This document shows, piece by piece, positions 19,601 to 26,370 of a stretch of DNA of 64,000 bases. Numbering within the stretch: the stretch's first letter is position 1; each line of letters starts with the position of its first letter. Under the pieces are notes generated by a model. That model was given only the letters and a program-made list of their open reading frames with translations, had not been told where the DNA came from and ran no database searches. A program made the position numbers and the translations under genes. Source of the stretch: an uncultured Anaerolineaceae bacterium (GTDB lineage Bacteria; Chloroflexota; Anaerolineae; Promineifilales; Promineifilaceae); NCBI GenBank assembly GCA_937967805.1, contig CALBTC010000358.1, positions 24,050 through 88,049 on the forward strand, in the 5' to 3' direction.

Positions 19601-20513
19601 TTTCTTTCTCAATATCGCCACGGAAATCACGTTTGCGTTAGAAGACAAAGGTATCAAGTTACCGTTGCCGGAACCGGATGCTTTCACCCCAAATCCAGCC
19701 TCCTTTTTTGAGTACAAATTCCTGGCCCAGGTTATGTCGCTCATCGGCAAACGACATCTTTTGATCTTGTTTGATGAATTTGAGGAGTTGGAAAATACCG
19801 TTAACCGCGGCTTTCTCGATGCCACAATTTTTGGTTTTTTGCGGCACCTGATGCAGCATGTCCCGCGGCTTAGTTTTATCTTCTGCGGCACCCACCGGCT
19901 GGAAGAACTCTCAGCCGATTACTGGAGTGTATTCTTCAACATCACACTTTACCAGCATGTCGGCAATCTTTCCCTGGTAGACACGCTGCGATTAATTCAA
20001 GAGCCTGTGGCTGAGTATGGGATGCGGTACGATGATTTGGTGTTGGACAAAATCTGGCGTTTAACCTCCGGTCATCCCTATTTTTTGCAGCTTTTGTGCC
20101 ACAGCCTTGTTAACCAACACAACCGAACCAAACGCAACTATGTGACCATTTCTGACGTGAACAATGTGCTGGATGGCATCTTAGCCTCAGGTGAGGCTCA
20201 TTTTATTTACCTATGGTCGGAATCTTCTCCTAGCGAGCGTATGGTGCTGTTTGCCCTGAGTCGCATTATGCCCTTAACCGGCACCGCATCTGATATCACC
20301 ATTGGCGACTACCTGGCCGAGCGAGGGATGACGCTGCCGCGAATTCAAATTCGGTCTGCCTTATACCAGCTGGCACTGCGTGAAATCTTAATTGTGAACG
20401 ATCATGAGGAATCAGATAACAGCACCGTTTATCGCTGGCAATTGGGATTGTTGGGATTGTGGGTTGAGAAGTATAAATCTTACGGCAAGGTGATGGACGA
20501 GGCGCACGAATGA
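16686..20513 (+). CDS. Membrane sensor fused to STAND ATPase (Cache-HAMP-GAF-ATPase)
   Basis: 1275 residues. A membrane helix (about 11-31) precedes an extracytoplasmic dCache-like sensor (32-262), then a second helix (265-291), HAMP (295-348), a coiled coil and a GAF domain (370-510). A long helical region leads to a beta-rich stretch (about 790-890). A STAND-type ATPase begins at FFGRDD near 906, with Walker A GQRRMGKTSLL (about 932) and Walker B HLLILFDEFEEL (about 1025). There is no histidine-kinase or cyclase output; the ATPase replaces it. The start is uncertain because an out-of-frame ATG at 16666 has the better ribosome-binding site. The stop overlaps the next ATG. Confidence 0.85.
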   Translation: MFNRISSRLRITYILLAVLPLLLAGAVILWINFDALRNQAQILQEELARRVAAEVEAYILNIEEQMKVMIATTDLEQRSAAEQLEIFDELRAQQPAIRDLYLLDRQGNEIVRSSFLAINPESTLSSRAGSPEFLTPIQEKETYFGPVLKDAPIPQMIIAIPLENLRTGEIEFVLVADVLFNTIWDLIENIEVREGENVYIIDKTGTVVAHRNPSVVLRGQTIPLPTQNLLIGLDGNPAIVQSWSIQLGDEALEVVAEKEFSSALSLAYTTVVIILGILVLSLIVAAVLSLLATNHMVRPIQQMASVARKVQDGDLEPQARESGLVELDELARAFNSMTSQLRGMLANLENLVAERTHALRSSAEVSRYLSTILEKDLLLTEVVHRLHREMKYGLAEIYQANANIANLKLVASSEQAAAGTPLPQQDQLRSAAIIKAAETSRPVHIPDTHDNNEISDVYSPSMKFRSLLAVPIARANQVLGVLAVYKPGHHEIGSSDVDLVQSIANQLAIALQNAQSFEQLVQEKLDEAKQREAAQNQLAAYRNSPLGRADALAQTLLEHPEKSLVSLYKLAQAVDDDQDTANLLANLPRAITNRHAEQGYSNTLAAESIGSLMFRLAEGFNFLHTSQDNPELLSVGFRQILTALKNEMCLNWDERASIKTTFELCHRLISANSVEHMTALALDDWTAASKTTPTKALMDELQTLSPVLNSLAAYERVETAEDKITYLVAAVEQWQRIDRQARQKLQGIDRILLERIGQKGLNIVNGALSDLQLKAKIAYELLTRHTWQNESIPLTLILRNVGRGAAFHVRISLVESADYSLIGEGAVLERIGPKEETRVTLNVRPRLEQGIREFRARFLIHYTDPRGGERVENFADIVQLLDKSEPFQYIQNPYVVGTPLKAGSSLFFGRDDLVVSIKENFSGDHQHNLVLVGQRRMGKTSLLKQLPFHFSDDYVVVYLDGQVMGLDPGSEAFFLNIATEITFALEDKGIKLPLPEPDAFTPNPASFFEYKFLAQVMSLIGKRHLLILFDEFEELENTVNRGFLDATIFGFLRHLMQHVPRLSFIFCGTHRLEELSADYWSVFFNITLYQHVGNLSLVDTLRLIQEPVAEYGMRYDDLVLDKIWRLTSGHPYFLQLLCHSLVNQHNRTKRNYVTISDVNNVLDGILASGEAHFIYLWSESSPSERMVLFALSRIMPLTGTASDITIGDYLAERGMTLPRIQIRSALYQLALREILIVNDHEESDNSTVYRWQLGLLGLWVEKYKSYGKVMDEAHE

Positions 20514-20878
20514 ATAATCCATACATATCGCGGGGGCCTGTCAGGGATAGTTCGCTCTTTTTCGGTCGTCGCCATGAATTGCAGGAGATTACGGCTTTTC
20601 TGCTGGGGAACCAGTCTGTCTCCATTGTGGGGCCGCGAAAGATCGGCAAAACGTCCCTTTTGTTTCATTTGATCCGCCCTGAGACCAAGGCGTCGCTGGC
20701 GTTAGAGCAGCAATTTCTCTTTGTCTATTTGGATTGTGAGGTGTTGGGAGACAGTGAACATAGCGAGATTTTCGGTGTCTTTGCCTCGGAAATGGAGCTC
20801 GCCCTGGAGGAACAAGGGTTTGACCCGGAGCCCGCCTTAGAAAGAGCGATTGCCCATCCCGCTTGCATATCATTTTAA
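20510..20878 (+). CDS. STAND ATPase, N-terminal part of an interrupted STAND-kinase gene
   Basis: A 122-residue open frame starting MNNPYISRGPVRDSSLFFGR with Walker A VGPRKIGKTSLL near residue 41. It parallels the ATPase of the preceding gene, but ends at TAA 20876-20878 before Walker B. Walker B and the rest lie in the next reading frame segment in the same phase (20885 onward). Reading the stretch 20859-20890 one base out of phase gives PLAYHFNLLCA, which aligns with EYKFLAQVMSL of the neighbour ATPase. A surplus C near 20859 and a missing A near 20890 would explain the break. These may be real mutations or homopolymer sequencing errors. ATG overlaps the upstream stop. Confidence 0.75.
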   Translation: MNNPYISRGPVRDSSLFFGRRHELQEITAFLLGNQSVSIVGPRKIGKTSLLFHLIRPETKASLALEQQFLFVYLDCEVLGDSEHSEIFGVFASEMELALEEQGFDPEPALERAIAHPACISF

Positions 20879-20884
20879 TCTGCT

Positions 20885-22408
20885 GTGCGCAAGCTGAACC
20901 GGCGCGACATCCGCTTCGTAATCATTTTGGATGAATTTGAGAGACTTAGCTCGAATCCGAAGCTGAACGTCAATTTTTTCAATGCCCTGCGCTCTGCTGC
21001 CGGGCGCTTTCAGCTCGTTTATTTGACTGCCTCGACAAAACCTCTCATACACCTGACCTATGTGGAAAACCAGGAAGAGATTTTATCCAGCCCCTTTTTT
21101 AATATTTTTGCTCACCTTCATTTGGGCTTATTGTCCCAAGTGGAAGCGATACATTTAATAGAGGATCCAGCTAAAAATCATGGCAACCCATTTTCTCAGG
21201 ATGAGCAGTCCTTTATTTATGAGTTAGCCGGCGGCCATCCTTTTATGTTGCAGGTGGCTTGTTTTCACCTATTTTCATCTAAAGGAAACCGACTTAACCT
21301 TGAAGAAACCATACGCCAAGAACTGCAGGGCCATTATGAATATTATTGGCGCAATCTAACGCCTATTCAACAAAGTACATTAATGCGCTTACAAACCCTG
21401 CCTTTGGATCAGGAACCGGATACGACAATTGTTTCGGCATTACGCGATCTGAGTCAAAAATGTTTGATCGTTGAACAGGATGGGATATATCAATATTTCT
21501 CCCGCTCATGGCAAACATTTGTCTTTGAGCAAGAGGTGCCAACAATACAAAATCAATCTTCGGGCTCATTAAGTGGCAGCCATATCGCGCCATACGAAAT
21601 TGGAGATTTACTTGGGCGAGGAGGAATGTCTGAAGTATACAGGGGTATCCATATGCGGCTGGGGAAGCCGGTGGCCATCAAGGTTTTGCCCTCAATCTTT
21701 GCCAGCAAAGCGGACTTTCGCGCCAGGTTTCATAGAGAAGCCCGCGCAGTTGCTGCGCTCAGTCATCCCAATATCGTTCAGGTGTTTGATTTTGGTGATT
21801 TTCAGGGAGCCTATTATATGGTGATGGATCTGATTGATGGTCAGGATCTGATGGCCTTTCTCAATCAGTCTGATCCCCTTGCTTTGCCTCAAGTTCTTTC
21901 AATGGGAAAAGATATAGCCTCGGCATTAGATTATGCCCATAGTAAGGGCATCGTCCATCGCGATATTAAGCCTTCCAACATTTTACTGAGAGCCAACAAT
22001 GAAACAAATGGCGAATGGCCCTACAATTGCGTGCTGACTGATTTTGGCGTGGCAAAAATTCGCCAGGAGTCGACGAACTCCACCCAAACGGGCGGCATTT
22101 TAGGCACACTGAACTACATGGCGCCTGAACAAATACGCCAGACCAGCCAGGTGACCCACCACGCGGACATTTACGCGCTTGGCGTTGTTTTGTACCGGGC
22201 GCTGACTGGCAGGTTGCCCTTCACGGGTGACGATTTTGGTTCAGTGATTGACGGCCATTTGCACCGGGAGCCGCCAAATCCAAGAACGCTTAACGTCCAA
22301 ATTCCTGAAACCTGTGCTGCGGCTTTGTTGAAAGCTTTGTCCAAAGAGCCAGAAAAACGGTTTGAAACAGCCAATTCTTTCCTTGCTGCTCTAGAGCGCA
22401 ACGCTTAG
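20885..22408 (+). CDS. STAND ATPase C-terminus fused to Hanks-type Ser/Thr kinase
   Basis: 507 residues from a GTG that is probably not a natural start, since this is the continuation of the gene at 20510. Walker B RFVIILDEFERL appears within the first 25 residues. The STAND helical and winged part runs to about 225. A complete protein kinase (235-505) follows: glycine loop LLGRGGMSEVYRG, AIKVL lysine, catalytic HRDIKPSN, DFG as TDFGVAKI, and GTLNYMAPEQ. All catalytic residues are present. There are no PASTA repeats or membrane helix, so the kinase is cytosolic. The full protein would be about 632 residues and likely phosphorylates a target on signal from the cassette. A 50-base repeat begins at its stop codon. 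Confidence 0.85.
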   Translation: MRKLNRRDIRFVIILDEFERLSSNPKLNVNFFNALRSAAGRFQLVYLTASTKPLIHLTYVENQEEILSSPFFNIFAHLHLGLLSQVEAIHLIEDPAKNHGNPFSQDEQSFIYELAGGHPFMLQVACFHLFSSKGNRLNLEETIRQELQGHYEYYWRNLTPIQQSTLMRLQTLPLDQEPDTTIVSALRDLSQKCLIVEQDGIYQYFSRSWQTFVFEQEVPTIQNQSSGSLSGSHIAPYEIGDLLGRGGMSEVYRGIHMRLGKPVAIKVLPSIFASKADFRARFHREARAVAALSHPNIVQVFDFGDFQGAYYMVMDLIDGQDLMAFLNQSDPLALPQVLSMGKDIASALDYAHSKGIVHRDIKPSNILLRANNETNGEWPYNCVLTDFGVAKIRQESTNSTQTGGILGTLNYMAPEQIRQTSQVTHHADIYALGVVLYRALTGRLPFTGDDFGSVIDGHLHREPPNPRTLNVQIPETCAAALLKALSKEPEKRFETANSFLAALERNA

Positions 22409-22454
22409 TGCCCATTCGCAAATAAGTTAGCGGAATCGGCGAATGGGCTTAAAG
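22405..22454. repeat. 50-base direct repeat copy 1, with internal stem-loop
   Basis: Identical at 49 of 50 positions to 22836-22885. It contains a perfect 10-base stem (GCCCATTCGC 22410-22419 with 22439-22448) and a 19-base loop holding TAAGTTAGCG. It overlaps the kinase stop codon and lies between convergent genes, so it may act as a terminator for either. Confidence 0.8.
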
Positions 22455-22470
22455 GGCCAAACAAGCGAGC

Positions 22471-22821
22471 TTATTTCTGCAGGGCGCCATAGCGGATTTC
22501 TAACAGCAGGCAGCCGCTCCCGGACATAAAAGGGCCATGCCACATGCCAGGGGGACGACAGGCATACATGCCTTTGGTAAAAGTCTCTTGCAATGTCAGG
22601 TCGGTTAATTCTCCACTTATTATGTAAATCTCCTCCCAAAAATCGTGTACCAGCTTGCCAGATGAACTGGCATCGCTACCGGGATCAAAACGCAGCAATC
22701 TGGTGCAATCTCCCGTGTCAGGATCAAAGGAAAGAATCTGTTCGTTTACGCCCTCCACGCCGGGGAATGCCTGGCGCCACTCACCGGTTGGATGTTGAAA
22801 TTCTAGTTCCGGCTTTGCCAT
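22471..22821 (-). CDS. Cupin domain protein
   Basis: 116 residues with a single cupin barrel, resembling ChrR-type or 2,4'-dihydroxyacetophenone-dioxygenase-like cupins. The segment LVHDFWEEIYIISGELTDL and the later PPGMWHGPF supply His/Glu residues for metal binding. The product may be a small dioxygenase, isomerase or sensor; the substrate is not evident. It is bracketed by two copies of a 50-base repeat, which makes gene plus repeat look like a separately gained unit. It is the last gene in the direction of the uptake operon, but the hairpins between it and thioredoxin may separate their transcripts. Confidence 0.78.
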   Translation of the reverse strand: MAKPELEFQHPTGEWRQAFPGVEGVNEQILSFDPDTGDCTRLLRFDPGSDASSSGKLVHDFWEEIYIISGELTDLTLQETFTKGMYACRPPGMWHGPFMSGSGCLLLEIRYGALQK

Positions 22822-22835
22822 AAGCTTATCTCCGT

Positions 22836-22885
22836 TTAGTGCCCATTCGCAAATAAGTTAGCGGAATTGGCGAATGGGCTTAAAG
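22836..22885. repeat. 50-base direct repeat copy 2, with internal stem-loop
   Basis: Second copy of the repeat at 22405, in the same orientation with one C/T difference. Stem GCCCATTCGC 22841-22850 pairs with 22870-22879. It lies just upstream of the cupin start. Confidence 0.8.
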
Positions 22886-22887
22886 TA

Positions 22888-22927
22888 GCCGTTCGGTTCC
22901 GAAATCGCTAAGTTAATCCCGAACGGC
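22888..22927. repeat. Stem-loop of similar layout next to repeat copy 2
   Basis: GCCGTTCGG (22888-22896) pairs with CCGAACGGC (22919-22927) around a 22-base loop that also contains CTAAGTTA. The stem differs from that of the 50-base repeats but the layout is the same. It lies 8 bases beyond the thioredoxin stop and could terminate that transcript. Confidence 0.6.
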
Positions 22928-22934
22928 AACTTAG

Positions 22935-23258
22935 TCACCCGTTCAGCAAATTCTTGAGGGCCAGCCTGACGACCGGGGCCCGTTTGAAACCATGAATGCT
23001 TGCCTTGTGTTCACCATTTTTAAATAGAAGCAGCGTGGGTAATCCTTGAACTCCATACGTGTCCAACACGGCCGTATACAGCCCAACGTCCACACTGCCA
23101 AATGTCACTTTCCCTTCAAACTCGGGGGCGATCCGTTCCAAAACGCCTTCTTGTGGCCCACATTGGGGACACCAATCTGCATGCAAATCGACCAGCAGCA
23201 CGTTGCCCTGCTCAATAGCACGGGTCAACTCTTCATCATTCCATCTCTCTAATGCCAT
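22935..23258 (-). CDS. Thioredoxin-like protein
   Basis: 107 residues with a thioredoxin fold. The active site reads WCPQCG, where typical thioredoxin has WCGPC. The cis-proline is in GLPTLLLFKNGE. The altered dipeptide changes the redox potential and suggests a specialised reductant or a TlpA-like role, though no signal peptide is present, so it is cytosolic. AGGAG lies 6 bases before ATG 23258; a longer reading from 23282 lacks one. It is encoded 24 bases after the UbiD-like gene, in the same operon. Confidence 0.85.
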   Translation of the reverse strand: MALERWNDEELTRAIEQGNVLLVDLHADWCPQCGPQEGVLERIAPEFEGKVTFGSVDVGLYTAVLDTYGVQGLPTLLLFKNGEHKASIHGFKRAPVVRLALKNLLNG

Positions 23259-23282
23259 TTCATACTCCTGTGCATATCCCAA

Positions 23283-24665
23283 TCAGTTAAGATAATCTTC
23301 CAGATGAACTTTTCCCCAGTGCAAAGGCCAGGCGCGTTCGTAGTTTTTACGCTCTCGACGATAGGGTACCGGCATCGTGGCGTCTATGCCCCATTTGCCC
23401 ACAACGGCGGGAAAGCGGGTCTCTTCCGTATCTGGCAGGGCGCCGGGAATGGGTACGGCCGTTGGATCAAACGGCAGGCCCCGGGCATTGTCAACCGTAA
23501 TCACATGGCGGCTGGGATCAACCCGTGTCGCCAGCGCATAATGCACATCTCGGTAGTCGTAAATGTTGATGTCCGGATCGACCGCAATGGCCATCTTCAT
23601 GTTGAGGAAGGGTGCGCTCAAGACAGACAGCAGCGCGTCTGTCACCTGCCCATCCATGACCGGGGCCACCTGGATGATGCAAGAAAGCGAACCGCCGCCT
23701 TGAGGAAAGTGAACATCAAAGACGGGAATGCCCAGCGCCTCTAATCGTTCAAAAATAATCGCTTCGTGGAACAGTCGGGGCATTTCCTGGTGATCGGTGA
23801 AGGGCGTCATGAGATGATTACGGTAAATGGGATTATTGCGCTTGGTAATAGCCGTTACCTCAAAAACCGGCATTTGTGAGGCATAAGGCGTGAACAGCAT
23901 CGTTGGTCCGGGCGAAGGTCCATCTTGAGCCAAACGCGCCGGGTTCACAACCCCTTCAATTACAATTGAGGCGTCGGCCGGCACCATCAAGTCAATCGTT
24001 TGGCACGGCGTCACCTCTCCTGGCTGTCCCGTGATGGTTTCAAAAAGCTCTGCCTCCCACCAGTCGCGATGAGGATGTGAGTAGCAGCCAGCCAGCTCCC
24101 AGGCCGGATGGGCGCCGATCACCAATGCCTGCGGCATCTTGGTTTGAGCCACTCGATGCTTCCCCAAGATCATATTTGCTGTTCTTGTCACGAACGATGT
24201 CACCATTTCATTGCGACTCAACACGCCACAGCGAGGAAACATTTGATTGAATTTTTTAGTTTCTGGATCTTGGTGAAAAACAAAGCTGGTTGTGTAAGGG
24301 TATGGATCTTTGTCTGTGTGCGTGATAATGGGCAGCATGGATAGATCAACATCGTTCCCAACAAACAGTTGCTCCTGGCAACGGCCGTTGTCAACAATTT
24401 TCAACGGTTTAGGTCCTTGCCGAATTATCTCAGCCAGCCGCGGGACCACTTCCTTGGGTTCGCAATTGAGTACCCGCGACTGGGCTTCACGGTTTACAAA
24501 AAGCTGATCAACAATGCGATGCCCGGCAATCTCTTTAATGTTGTTAAATATGATAGGTCCATTAGCCTGAGCAGTAAGCGCACCGATATGTTCTAGCGCT
24601 ACTTCCTTGTTTATCTGGACGAAAATATCCGAATTCCCATCGACAAAAGATTGTAAATCTAACAT
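23283..24665 (-). CDS. UbiD family decarboxylase
   Basis: 460 residues of the UbiD/Fdc1 family, which uses prenylated FMN for reversible decarboxylation of aromatic or unsaturated acids. Family segments are SIVIEGVVNPARLA, PVFEVTAITKRNNPIYRN and the C-terminal VGKWGIDATMPVPY. The segment that usually reads EGPFG(E/D) downstream of IVIEG is DGPSPGP here. Catalytic acidic residues should therefore be checked, and this may be a divergent subgroup. No UbiX-type flavin prenyltransferase is in the window. The start at 24665 has GAAAGGAAAG upstream. It lies in one operon with DUF2848 and the Liv transporter. Confidence 0.88.
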   Translation of the reverse strand: MLDLQSFVDGNSDIFVQINKEVALEHIGALTAQANGPIIFNNIKEIAGHRIVDQLFVNREAQSRVLNCEPKEVVPRLAEIIRQGPKPLKIVDNGRCQEQLFVGNDVDLSMLPIITHTDKDPYPYTTSFVFHQDPETKKFNQMFPRCGVLSRNEMVTSFVTRTANMILGKHRVAQTKMPQALVIGAHPAWELAGCYSHPHRDWWEAELFETITGQPGEVTPCQTIDLMVPADASIVIEGVVNPARLAQDGPSPGPTMLFTPYASQMPVFEVTAITKRNNPIYRNHLMTPFTDHQEMPRLFHEAIIFERLEALGIPVFDVHFPQGGGSLSCIIQVAPVMDGQVTDALLSVLSAPFLNMKMAIAVDPDINIYDYRDVHYALATRVDPSRHVITVDNARGLPFDPTAVPIPGALPDTEETRFPAVVGKWGIDATMPVPYRRERKNYERAWPLHWGKVHLEDYLN

Positions 24666-24697
24666 GATGTTAACTTTCCTTTCGGCAAAATTACGAT

Positions 24698-24767
24698 TAC
24701 AGATTTCACGCCAGGCCGCCAGGTGCACCAAACGATCTTTGCGACTTTGCGTGAGGCTATTTACAGA
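24698..24767. repeat. Dispersed ~70-base repeat, copy A
   Basis: This stretch, from ATTTCACGCCAGGCCGCCAG to about CAGAGGAG, matches the reverse complement of 62876-62945 with few differences. It lies in the roughly 317-base gap upstream of the UbiD-like gene, which otherwise holds only the hairpin at 24932 and no recognisable gene. Confidence 0.65.
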
Positions 24768-24931
24768 GGAGACGACACCAACTGTCGTTGACCACCATGA
24801 ATCAAAATGGAACGCTGATTTACCTGATTCCCTTGACCATTTTTATCAGGCAAATCAGGGGAATCTGCGTCCTATTTTTGAAGGAGTTCCCCATGAGCGG
24901 GGCACACCACCATGAATGAAAATCTGTAGTC

Positions 24932-24968
24932 CGAACATCTCTGTTCGGACATCGAACAGAGATGTTCG
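24932..24968 (-). terminator. Perfect 16-base inverted repeat after the DUF2848 gene
   Basis: CGAACATCTCTGTTCG (24932-24947) pairs perfectly with CGAACAGAGATGTTCG (24953-24968) around GACAT. It starts 15 bases after the DUF2848 stop, so it may terminate or process the transcript between that gene and ubiD. There is no clear U-run. Confidence 0.5.
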
Positions 24969-24982
24969 ATTTACGAAGGAAG

Positions 24983-25657
24983 TCACCAGGGTTTCTCCAA
25001 TACATCGGCAATGACCCGAATCGTATATTCTAACTGTATGCTGTTTTCGGCTGCCGGGTCATGCAGTTCCGCCCAAAAGCGGCCGCTGCCACGAATGCCA
25101 CCGATGGCCGGCAAGGTTCCGGTGAGTAAGACAAAAGCGCCGGGTCTTCGTTTAAATGGCGTCATCGCCAGCAAATCGTCAGGCGACAGCAGGTCTCCCG
25201 CGGCGCCTTCTTGATACAGGACGCGATTACCAAATTCATCAATCCAGCTTCGCAGCAGCAGATTGTCCCATCGATCACGCACTTCTTTGATTGGCCACGC
25301 TTCCGCAGCAATCATTTTGGGACAGGCCAGCTTGGAAACAGCAATGTCTAATGTCTCAGCAGCCCGATCGGTATGGTCTGAGGCTAATGTTACGAGAATC
25401 TCATCCCGGTCAAAGATGAGGGCAATTTCCGCTTCGCCTGAAGTCCGGTGATGGGTCGTTACGAGTTCCTTTTCTTGCAAGAGCAGATGCGGTGGGGCAA
25501 GATAAAAGCTGGGCACACGTTCAGGCACCTGGATACCCGCAGCCGCCAATTCGGCAACATGAGCCTGTACCTGGGTTTGATTACGTCCGGTAAAGCCCGC
25601 GATAATGACTGCTTCAAAATCTATTTCCCTTCGATTCCCTGAAACCTTGAAAATCAT
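24983..25657 (-). CDS. DUF2848 family protein
   Basis: 224 residues resembling DUF2848 proteins, which are distantly related to fumarylacetoacetate-hydrolase-like folds and often accompany carboxylate-uptake operons. Visible features are the N-terminal GFTGRNQTQVQAHVAELAAAG, a central DHTDRAAET segment and a C-terminal GSGRFWAELHDP. The biochemical role is unknown; a C-C hydrolase or binding function is plausible. Its ATG overlaps the livF stop by four bases (25654-25657), so it is translationally coupled to the transporter. It probably acts on the imported compound before or after the UbiD-type enzyme. Confidence 0.78.
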   Translation of the reverse strand: MIFKVSGNRREIDFEAVIIAGFTGRNQTQVQAHVAELAAAGIQVPERVPSFYLAPPHLLLQEKELVTTHHRTSGEAEIALIFDRDEILVTLASDHTDRAAETLDIAVSKLACPKMIAAEAWPIKEVRDRWDNLLLRSWIDEFGNRVLYQEGAAGDLLSPDDLLAMTPFKRRPGAFVLLTGTLPAIGGIRGSGRFWAELHDPAAENSIQLEYTIRVIADVLEKPW

Positions 25658-26370
25658 GAAGGTGCTTCTCCCATATAGGTTGCCACCAGGCGAGGATCTT
25701 TGATCAGGTGAGCCGGGTCTTCACGGAGAACAATTTGGCCCAGATTGAGAACAACGGCCGTATCTGCCAATTGCAAGGCGCGCTGAATCTGCTGTTCAAC
25801 AATGATTAGCGTTAATCCCTGCTCATGTAAATTCTCAAGCTGGGCATAAACTTCATCAACGATTTTGGGCGCCAGGCCTAATGAAGGTTCATCCAGCAAA
25901 AGCAGTTTGGCGCCGGACATCAAGGCGCGTCCAATCGCCAGCATTTGCTGCTGTCCGCCAGAGAGCTGCCCGGCAGGATTATCAATACGCTCTATAAGCA
26001 CCGGGAATGAGTTTAAGATCTTTGCTCTTGTCGCCTTATACGCATCATTACTCAAATAAAAGGCGCCCAGGCGGAGATTTTCATCAACGGTAAGGTGCGG
26101 GAAAATCCGCCTCCCTTCCGGTACCAGGGCTATGCCCGAGCGTACCCGTTGATTGGCTGCCTTCCTGCTGATGTCTGTACCATTCCAGATGATCTTTCCC
26201 TTGCTTGGTCGAACGTCCCCGGCAATTGCTTTCAACAGGCTTGATTTTCCAGCGCCATTGCGTCCCAGCACGGCCAATATGCCACCCTTGTCAACCTCCA
26301 GAGAGAGATTTTGCAGGGCAATAACATTTCCGTACTTCACAGCCAAATCATTAATAACGAGCATAGCCAT
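25654..26370 (-). CDS. livF: Branched-chain amino acid-type ABC transporter ATPase LivF
   Basis: 238 residues with Walker A GRNGAGKSSLLKAI, signature LSGGQQQMLAIGRAL and Walker B LLLLDEPSLGLAP, all typical of LivF. It energises uptake with the LivG half of the fused neighbour. It starts where that gene stops (26370), indicating coupling. In operons of this type outside E. coli the substrate is often an amide, urea, or aromatic or aliphatic carboxylate, so the livF name describes family only. Confidence 0.93.
   Translation of the reverse strand: MAMLVINDLAVKYGNVIALQNLSLEVDKGGILAVLGRNGAGKSSLLKAIAGDVRPSKGKIIWNGTDISRKAANQRVRSGIALVPEGRRIFPHLTVDENLRLGAFYLSNDAYKATRAKILNSFPVLIERIDNPAGQLSGGQQQMLAIGRALMSGAKLLLLDEPSLGLAPKIVDEVYAQLENLHEQGLTLIIVEQQIQRALQLADTAVVLNLGQIVLREDPAHLIKDPRLVATYMGEAPS

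Noticed and set aside
22405..22885. Insertion sequence ends around the cupin
   Set aside because: The 50-base copies are direct, not inverted, and no transposase lies between or near them.
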